DNA of 36,372 bases, from IMG/VR virus record IMGVR_UViG_3300042558_000393, positions 1 through 36,372 of that record. One strand, given 5' to 3'. How positions within the stretch are numbered: position 1 is the first letter of the stretch; each line of letters opens with the position of its first letter. A model generated the notes under the pieces. That model was not told the DNA's origin and made no database searches. It worked only from the letters and a program-made list of their open reading frames with translations. This DNA comes from a virus. The translations under genes were made by a program, and so were the position numbers. This document shows, one piece after another, positions 12,461-20,500 of this stretch.

Positions 12461-12519
12461 TACGCATAGCACTATTCATCATTGGCACATTAGTCATAAC
12501 AGTATTGTTCATCTCATGA
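12457..12519 (+). CDS. Micro-ORF for a 20-residue membrane peptide
   Basis: ATG 12457 has GGAG six bases upstream and overlaps the RusA stop as ATGA; its own stop overlaps the next start as ATGA. The product MIRIALFIIGTLVITVLFIS is a single hydrophobic helix. It exactly fills an otherwise empty 55-base gap while keeping coupling on both sides, which argues for real translation. The role may be only to carry ribosomes to the next gene, or to act in the membrane. Confidence 0.5.
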   Translation: MIRIALFIIGTLVITVLFIS

Positions 12520-12941
12520 AACCTGCATCGAAACCATTTGACCGCAATCTGTACAACGCAGATGATTCTGTAAAAGAGATTCTTATTGATTGGTTGCGCT
12601 CAAAAGGATTCGAGGCAGAAGTAAATCCAGACCAGTACGGAATAGATGTACTGAGCAACTGGATGGGGGAAGACACTGGTGTTGAAGTTGAAATCAAACA
12701 CAACTGGCGTGGTGCAGAGTTTCCGTATCCAACGGTTCACTTCGCATCACGAAAGTACAAGTTCCTGGAGGGAACCAAAGAGGTGCGCTTCGTGATGTTC
12801 AATCACGAGCGAACCCATATCTTGATAGTTGATGGTAAGGAGTTCAAGAAACTTGTAACCAAGAACACCATCTACACTGATGGTGAAGCCTTCTTTGAGA
12901 TACCAGTTGAGAACTGTAAGATTGTAAGTCTTGAGGAATAA
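12516..12941 (+). CDS. PD-(D/E)XK nuclease-like protein (141 aa)
   Basis: ATG 12516 has no Shine-Dalgarno but overlaps the micro-ORF stop, so translation is probably coupled. ILIDWLRSKGFEAEVNPDQYGIDVLSNWM and VEVEIKHNWRG place D44 and E59-x-K61 as a PD-(D/E)XK site after an N-terminal helix, and YPTVHFASRKYKF follows. The C-terminal half holds strands typical of restriction-endonuclease-like folds (VRFVMFNHERTHILIVDG). It may be a structure-specific or recombination nuclease. The family was not named; the fold call is moderate. Confidence 0.62.
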   Translation: MKPASKPFDRNLYNADDSVKEILIDWLRSKGFEAEVNPDQYGIDVLSNWMGEDTGVEVEIKHNWRGAEFPYPTVHFASRKYKFLEGTKEVRFVMFNHERTHILIVDGKEFKKLVTKNTIYTDGEAFFEIPVENCKIVSLEE

Positions 12942-13314
12942 AGACGTACCCCTTACTCCCGAATCGGTAGGGCGCATCCGTAGTCGTCGCCGTCCCGAGA
13001 CACCTATTGAAGCGTTGATGATGGCTGGTAGCCGTGATGTCATTGAAGAATCCGTAGAAGAACTACAACCTCTACGAGAAGCAGTCGCAGACTGCATTGA
13101 ACTGCTGAGTCCACAAGACCAATTCATTGTTGATGCACTCAACTCAGAAATGATATCCCTAGAGGAACTTGGTTCAAGACTTGGTGTAACAAAAACACAT
13201 GCTTGGAGACTACGCAACGCCGCCTACGGTCGGCTACAGTTGCATCTCCAAGAACACCCAATCATTCGAGAAAGGCTCGGCTTTGACGACGAGACAGATT
13301 ACAGTGGGATTTGA
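12931..13314 (+). CDS. Sigma-70 region-4-like HTH protein
   Basis: Up to 127 residues from TTG 12931; the start is uncertain, with ATG 13018 as a shorter option. The N-terminus is Arg-rich (VGRIRSRRRPETPIEALMMAGSRD). The C-terminal part LLSPQDQFIVDALNSEMISLEELGSRLGVTKTHAWRLRNAAYGRLQLHL reads like sigma factor region 4, with the helix-turn-helix SLEELGSRLGVTKTHAWRLRNAA. It lacks a region 2, so it is not a full sigma factor. It may be a late-gene activator, or an anti- or co-factor for host RNA polymerase. Its position at the end of the early arm suits a late switch. Confidence 0.65.
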   Translation: MRNKDVPLTPESVGRIRSRRRPETPIEALMMAGSRDVIEESVEELQPLREAVADCIELLSPQDQFIVDALNSEMISLEELGSRLGVTKTHAWRLRNAAYGRLQLHLQEHPIIRERLGFDDETDYSGI

Positions 13315-13459
13315 TGTTGAAGTCAGTCCGAACACGGTTGCTCGCATTCTTGCGGCGCATTACGGCGACGTTACTGTGGGTCAGGGAGTACAAGAAAACG
13401 GTCTGCCCCAAGGGTTCATATATGTTGCTAATAAGAAAAGGAAGAAGAAAAATGACTGA
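13304..13459 (+). CDS. Hypothetical small protein (51 aa), GTG start
   Basis: GTG 13304 begins inside the end of the previous gene; no strong ribosome site is visible, so coupling is assumed. VGFDVEVSPNTVARILAAHYGDVTVGQGVQENGLPQGFIYVANKKRKKKND: an alpha/beta-looking core with a very basic tail whose codons overlap the next ribosome site. Frame conservation to the stop and the neat overlap with ATG 13452 support it. No family was recognised. Confidence 0.5.
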   Translation: MGFDVEVSPNTVARILAAHYGDVTVGQGVQENGLPQGFIYVANKKRKKKND

Positions 13460-13730
13460 TGAAAATGATTGGATATACAAAATCATTCCATCAGATGAAG
13501 TTGATTCCATGAACAGCAACGCCGAAAGGATTGAACGCAACATGACCGGCGGGGTCAGCGTGGTTATGAGTGCAGACAATCAGTCTGCTGTGGAGATGTG
13601 TCAATACTGGCAGAGGTGCATGATGGGAGACCCAATGGCTTGGCTTCGCATCAGTTCATTCATGTCAGGAATAATTACTACACTAGAAATACACCTATAC
13701 GAAGAAGGAATCAACCCATATGAAGACTAA
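13452..13730 (+). CDS. Hypothetical protein (92 aa)
   Basis: ATG 13452 is preceded by AAAAGGAAGAAGAAAA; the frame is open upstream but would run through the neighbour. MTDENDWIYKIIPSDEVDSMNSNAERIERNMTGG is followed by a Met/Trp-rich helical part (MCQYWQRCMMGDPMAWLRISSFMSGIITTLEIHLYEEG). No family was recognised. It overlaps the next gene by 11 bases. Confidence 0.6.
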   Translation: MTDENDWIYKIIPSDEVDSMNSNAERIERNMTGGVSVVMSADNQSAVEMCQYWQRCMMGDPMAWLRISSFMSGIITTLEIHLYEEGINPYED

Positions 13731-14073
13731 AGAAGTACGTTGCCCATGGCCGCTTGTGTCCGTTCATTGGCGTGATGCCTTTGATGGCGAGAACGGCTGG
13801 ACAGACATCGAGAAGTACGAACCAAAGGAAGCCACCGTTGTGACGGTGGGTTGGCTTTGGGCTGATTGTCTACGGGGTTATATAACCGTGGTCAACTCAT
13901 ACTTTCCTGATGAAGTACCAGACCTCAAGACTGCTGGGATGCCAGTTCACATTCCTGTCGGAATGGTGATTGACATTATTGTTCTGGAGCAGGCTCTGGT
14001 GAAACTGGAGGACTCTGAGGAATCACAAGATTCTGAAACGCCTGTTTCATCTTTGAAGCGTCGTCTGCCATAG
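13720..14073 (+). CDS. Hypothetical Trp-rich protein (117 aa), last gene of the plus arm
   Basis: ATG 13720 lies within the previous gene's end, with AAGGAATC nearby. PWPLVSVHWRDAFDGENGWTDIEKYEPKEATVVTVGWLWADCLRGYITVVNSYF reads as a compact beta-rich domain, and VHIPVGMVIDIIVLE is a further strand-helix. The C-terminal ~35 residues (EDSEESQDSETPVSS...) are polar and overlap the opposite-strand endolysin gene by 98 bases. From memory, similar short proteins occur in other phages, but no function is known. Confidence 0.62.
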   Translation: MKTKEVRCPWPLVSVHWRDAFDGENGWTDIEKYEPKEATVVTVGWLWADCLRGYITVVNSYFPDEVPDLKTAGMPVHIPVGMVIDIIVLEQALVKLEDSEESQDSETPVSSLKRRLP

Positions 14074-14500
14074 CAGGAGAAATTTCACAATGTATCCAGT
14101 CGCCACCTGGTGCTCCTGTGATTTCTTGTTTCTTGTATGACGACCATGCATTACGGTCACAACGCCAGCCTCGACCGTGTGGCTTCGGGAAGTAATCCAA
14201 TATTGCTTCCAGACCAAGCAACTCTGCATTGCTTGTAAGAATGTTCATCACACGGATGGCTTCACGCCTTCCGTTCTTCACACCCTTCTTGGGAGGCATG
14301 TGTCTGTAGGAGAGGTCAACGGCACGACCAGTGGCGTGAACCGACAGTGACTCTTTTCCACGCATGGTTCGTACACCAAAGTCACCGTTGTTCCAGAGAG
14401 CACCATTGGAGAGTTTGATTACCTCATCAATGAATACTTTCATGCCTGGGCGCAAGCCTTTGGCTTCGCCATCTTTGTTGCCAGTGTAATGTCGTTTCAT
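13976..14500 (-). CDS. Endolysin, peptidase M15-type (D,D-/L-Ala-D-Glu peptidase-like)
   Basis: 174 residues; ATG 14500 has AAGGAG upstream. SVHATGRAVDLS gives H55-x6-D62, and GGDWIHCEIS gives H137: the zinc triad of M15/VanY-type peptidases, with Arg59 as the usual substrate contact. It would cut peptide stems or cross-links of peptidoglycan. The C-terminal tail (PQSPPVSPEPAPEQ) is Pro-rich and has no recognisable binding domain. There is no signal peptide, so it needs a holin or virion delivery. It is the last gene of the minus arm, directly after the giant virion protein, and its 3' end overlaps the plus arm. Confidence 0.82.
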   Translation of the reverse strand: MKRHYTGNKDGEAKGLRPGMKVFIDEVIKLSNGALWNNGDFGVRTMRGKESLSVHATGRAVDLSYRHMPPKKGVKNGRREAIRVMNILTSNAELLGLEAILDYFPKPHGRGWRCDRNAWSSYKKQEITGAPGGDWIHCEISPAMADDASKMKQAFQNLVIPQSPPVSPEPAPEQ

Positions 14501-14502
14501 TG

Positions 14503-17500
14503 TTATTCTCCTTGTAGTGCTTTTTCTTTAGAAACAATTTTGTTGATGTTCGCATTCCTGCGCTTCAATTCGGAAAGCATCTCTTGCTCTTTAACCTGAC
14601 GACCAGGTACACCCAAGAAACCAAGTAGTGGGTTCACGTATCCACGTTGCTGGTAGGTGTCGATAGATGGTGTTAGACGCTCTGCTGTTCCGAGGAATGG
14701 TATGAGGTTTCTCAAAGCGTAGAACGCTTTGTCGTCCACGAAATTCTTACCATCACGAGACTCGCCGTAGCCGGCAGCAGCAAGGAACGGCTGCAACAGT
14801 GCACCAGCACCACCCTCAACTTCAACTGGCTTGTCAGAGAACTGTCTGTTGCTGTACAACTGCCTGCCACCCATCAACTCGACTGGTACACGAAGCAGTG
14901 GGTTGACGTTTGCTAGGAATCTTGTTGGGTCTGAAAGTTCTTGAATTTGCTGACCAACACGATTGAATCCAAAGTCTGCAGTTGCGTACACATTGTTTCC
15001 GAATGGGAGTTTGAATGCACCAATCTCTGTCATCCACTGCGGGATAACATCGCCTTCTTCGTCAGCACTAATGTTGCGCTTGATGTTGTTGTAGATTGCA
15101 TAAGCCTTCGGGTTGAGCCACATGTTTCCAAGTTGCATTGGCAAGTTCCTAGATGTCCACATCCAAAACGGAACAATCTGACGCATGTATTGGTCGGCTG
15201 TTGATACGTCGGTGTAGTCAATGAGATACTTGCGTACTCGTGCAGAAGCAGAGTTCGCATCAAGACCTTGAGAGACACCATCCCATGCAAGCATGAATCG
15301 TGAATGATTCTCAATCCACTTACCAAACTCTTTGGACTTCTTGGTTCCCTTGGGGGCAAGACCTCTGTCAAAGAAGTCATTGGACAAACCACCACCAGCA
15401 CCAAAGAATGCATCTATGGCATCTCGTGCCTTCTGCTTCATTGCTGCTGGCACAGCATCTGATGCAATCCACTGCTCGATTGTTTTTCCAGCCTTGGATG
15501 CCTCAAGCCAAGACCTACTCATTGACAGACCTTCGTTCAGGTACTTCAACTCAGCACCAGCAGCGAACAACATAAAGGTGTTCGACATACCGTTTCTGAT
15601 ATGGAAGCCAGGAGTCAACGTGGCGTAAGCCTTGAAGAACTTTGTGTACTTGCCCATGAACTTACTGAGTTCTCTAACCATCTGTGGTTCGTTGAGTCTG
15701 TGTACGTTCTGGAATATCTCAGCAATCTCTTTTCTCACACCAATATCAGGGAAGAACTTGCTCAACTGAACAAATCCATCATCAAATGTTTTTACGATGT
15801 TGAACTGCTCTGGCGGCACCTTGCCGACCAGAGACAGTGGCAAAGTAGAGCCAGTGAACTCCATGTTCTTCAAGCCGGCAGCAAACGCTGCCTCTTGTTG
15901 GAACGCTGTCATCTCAGATGACTTCATCATGTAGTTGTTTCTAGCGTCAACATAAGTTCCAATAATTGTTCTAATTGGTTGAGGAATGGACTCACCAGAT
16001 ATCTGTTGAATCATGTAAGACGAGTCATCAATATGTTGGTCTACTTCGGCAATCCAATCATCAGAACCAGCCTTTATTCTTCCACTGCTCTTTGATGATG
16101 TCCAGTACCTAGTGTCTTTTGCCATCTTCTGAATGTCAGCCAATGTCTTCTTGGTTTCTTCAATTTGTTTCGGGCCGTGTTCTGCAAACGTAACAGCAGC
16201 ATCGTAAGCCTCCTTGGCTTTCTGATGCGCCTTTGATGCTTGAGCAAACGATTCACTTGACTTAACAGCCTTTTGATTAGCCTTGTTTGTCGGCAACAAC
16301 ATTCTTTCTTTAACTTCCATTGCTTTCTGCAGTTGTTGCATCTGCTTCATCTTCTCGGCAAGAAGTTCCTTGCGACCAGCACTCATCTGGCTAAGCAATT
16401 CAAGAACATCGTTCTGACGACCCTGTTCAACAATCAAATCGAACCTCAAGTTGTTGAGGAGTTTCATTGTTTCTTCGGTCTTTGTGTCTGGAATGAAAGC
16501 ACGACGGTTGATTGTCTTGTCGCCAATCACACCCTTCGCAGCACCAGTCCTATCTGCTTTCCAAGCATCGATAGCACGTTGCTCTGCCTTCATTTCCAAC
16601 TGACGCTGTGTTCCACCAGCCTCTACAGTGCTTTTATCTATTCTTACATATTCAGCCCTGACTGAATCATCAAACATTTCAAACAAGTCTGCCAACTCTT
16701 CTTTGGTTGGCTCACGACCAATGTCGGACTTAAGTCTATTCTTTAGGCGGACACGAGCATCCTTTAGTCCCTTGGCATCAATCTCACGCAATTCCTTGGC
16801 GACACCCTTTGCCTCATCTGCCAGTCCTTTACCGTACTTTGTTTTTGGAACAGCAGTAGTTGTTCCCAGTTCTGCAAGAACTTGTTCTTGCAATCTGGAA
16901 ACCTTTGTATCGTTTGCCAAGATGGTTCCACGAAGTCTTGAAATTTCAGCACGAAGAAACTCTTGATGGTCTAACACACCCTGCCTGTTTGCAATCCAGG
17001 CATCATGCATTCTTGTATCAAGTTTTGATTCAAGTTTCTTGTATTCATCCAGCAACTGCAACTCTTCGCTAGAAGACCAAGATTCAGACAAGAAATTTCT
17101 ACGAATTCTAGTATCAGAAACTTTTGTATAAACCATAAGAGGTTGGTTGTATTTAGTGCGTTGATTTACAAACTCTCTTATTGCTTCATCAGAAGTGTAT
17201 GGCTGCCTCTCTACCGTTGAACCAATTTGCCTCATGTCCGGACCATAAGAGTCGTTGATTGGTGCTCTTGTCGTCTTCTTCGGCTTTAGACCAATGCTTT
17301 CCTGGAAGTCAATATCATCAAATGAATCATGAAGTTTGGCAAACTTGTTTAGAGCAGAAGTCCTTGAATCGTGCTGAAGTATCTGTTCTTCTACTGCAAG
17401 GATAGTGTCGTCAATCTTTTGCAACTTGTCATCAAAACCTACAGTTGACTTACCAGTTCTCGCAAAGGAACCACGCTGTTGAAGAAGCCTCTTCCTCTGT

Positions 17501-20500
17501 CCAAGGTATGCGTTCCTCTGTGAACGTATACTCGCTATGTTCGTTGGTCGTAGTGGGTCGTCCCACAGAGAGTTCCATTCTGCTCTGGTAAATCCCAAAG
17601 CAACTGCAGACTCTTCATCTAGTCGTGCAAGTTGCAAGGCGAATCTGTGTTCGCTTTCTCGCTTTAGCGCACGAATGTATTGCGGAGTTGAAGCAACATC
17701 GTCAAGTTGTTGCTGAATAACAATATTCTTTGCCGCTTCTTTGGCAACCTTCTGTGGTTCTTCAACAGGCTTTGCAGCCCTTTCCGTTGCTCTCTTTAGT
17801 TTTCTTTCTGTAGCCCTTAACTCGGAGTTGTAATCCTTGCCCTCTCCAATAACTCGAAGTAGGTCATCTGCATGTTCTTCCAATGCGTTAGCCATCGCTG
17901 CGGGTCCACGCAGTTCTGTTCTGAGTAACCAAGCACCAGGAACATATTTGCCATCAACAAAGTTTCCAACTTTGCCATCGAGCAAAACTTCCGTAGGCAA
18001 GTTTGGCTCATCGACAAGAGTGGTTAGTCCGTTAATTCTGCTGTTGATTCTTGCGTCAAGACGACCAAAGAATGAATCAGATTCGAGCACAGTCCTGTAC
18101 TGCCTAGCACCTCTGGTTGCGGAGAAGTCGTAAACTTCTCCACCAAGAATGCTTCCCCAGAAATCAGTCATTGCTTTTTCGCTACCACGGAATGTCCTCT
18201 TCAACATTCCAACATAGCCGTACTCACCATCCTGCGAAGAAGCAAGAGCAGACAAACGTTTCCTTAGTTGACGTTGGTTCTTTGTTCCAACAACTTTTTT
18301 AGCAGCGTCAGATGCCAACTTTCTGTCTACTTGCATTTGTTTGATGATTTCGTCGTACCTATTTTTTAGGTCTTTTGCAATATCAGAGTTGTTGGTTTTT
18401 TCCATCAATTCATTAATGGATTTTTCGATGTGTCCTCTTAATTTTTGATATTGGTAATCAGCAGACTCTGAAGTCTTTGGAACGTACTCTTCGATACCCT
18501 CATCTGTAAACGTTGTTACTCTGGCTCGTCTAGTGGTAGGTCTTCCGAAGTCTTTATATATACCAACCTTTTGGAGTTCTTGAATTACAGCACTCTCTAG
18601 AGAAAGAGCATCTGGATGCTTGTAGAACAATTGGTTAATGTTTCCAGTCCTTGACTCAAGCCAAACTGCTTCAATCTCTGGGAAGTGTTCTTGAAGCAAT
18701 CTTTTTTGTTCAAGCAATTTTTCCAACTCTTTGGTTGTCCTACCCTTTGTCGGCGGTTGTGCTCGCAGAATCTTGGCAATTTCTTCCATCATTATATTCG
18801 AGCGACTGATGTCGTCTATCTTTAACTGTTCAACAAACTCAGCACGAAGTTGCTGATTTGTTGGAACACCGCCAATTTTATCAATTAGATTTTTTTCTAT
18901 TTGAGTTAATTGTGCTGGAGTTAAATCACTATATTTTCTTGTCCTTAATCCAAAACTATTAATCTTTGAGTACATATCAGAAAACAATTCTTTCAACGAT
19001 TTAGATTCATTCATGAAATCTAAAGCAGCGTCAAGTTCAGGCTTGGCAACCGCAGAAAGAATTGCGTTGTACATATTTTCTGTTGGTGCAACTCCGAACA
19101 AATCAAGTGTCTGCATCAATCGCTTGAAGTTGTGTACGGTTTCACGGTGTAAGTAGTACTCAGATATACCAGATGACAAATCCGCCATAACATCCCTAAC
19201 ACCATTCAGCGTTACTGCTGTTTGTGGTGCAGACATGTCATGTCGATTTAATCTAGAAGATAGTCTTTCCTGTAGTTTTTTTTCTGAAGTAATTCTTTTT
19301 TCTACTAATTTTCTTCCTTCGTTTAATTTGGCTAATTTCTTTTCATCCATATCACCAAAGTAACCAATTTGGCCATCAATTTCGAATGTTGTGGAAATTT
19401 CATCAAGTTGTTCTAGTTGTGACTCTAGGTTCGCAAGTTTTTGAACAGACCTGTTATATGCAATTGTTCCAGAGTCTCCAATCTCACCAAAGATGTATTT
19501 CTCTGTTGCATCAGCCTGTCGCAACAACTCAACAAGGTTGGAGAACCTTGTCTGAGTTGCACCAGTTGTTGACGCTTCTTGGAATCCTTTTACCAACTGT
19601 CCAGCGAGTTCTGAATCACTTAGCACGTCACGCACAACCAACCAGATACCTGCTTCACGAAGTTCACGTAGGTCGGTTGGTGTAACTGCCGGCTTGGCCA
19701 AACGCTTGCGTATATCTGATATCTTTATTCTTGACAACATTTCTGCGGACACAAGACCGTCAGGGTCGAGTATGGACTTCAGTTGTTTTAGTTCTAAAGG
19801 AATATCCTTAAGTTCTTTTGCTCCCCATACTTTCCTAATGTTTAACGCATTCATTGCGGGTAGACGTTTAGCCCTTTTACCATCGTAACTTATTGCATCA
19901 AGAATTTCATCGTAAACATCGGAACCATCAATACTTGTTATGTCAATTTTTCCAGCAATAATGTTGTCCATAAAGTTGTGCAACTGCATAACTTTATTCC
20001 ACTGGTCTTGTGAGTCCTTCAACGCTGCAGCGGCAGCCTCCATCTTCCTATCAAGTGTTTTGATGAGTTCATCAACGGTTGTTAGTTTTGCATCAACCTT
20101 ATTGCTGAGAGAATTAAGGATTAATGTTTCGTCTGGTGTGATTGTTTTGTTTTTTGTTTTTTCGGTGAGCAACTTAATAGTTGTTTTTTCTTCTGGTGTC
20201 AACATTCTTCCGATTACTTCAGCAACCTCATCACCACTTGCAATTAGTTCCCCACCAGTTCCAACAACAACTTGTGCTTGTCCAGGAGCATCTGTTAGTC
20301 CAACACCCATCCTTGAGTATCGCTCTGAATAGTTGTTGACCAAATCGTCAACAGCCTTCATCAACTCATCGTATGTATCCTGAGAGTTCTGTATACTTTT
20401 GTTAAGCACATCGATAACATGTGTCTGCCCATCAAGAGAATCCTTGAAAGCATTCCATGCTTTTGCCCTGTCGTTGAATGCCTTGAGCATCAACTCTTTG

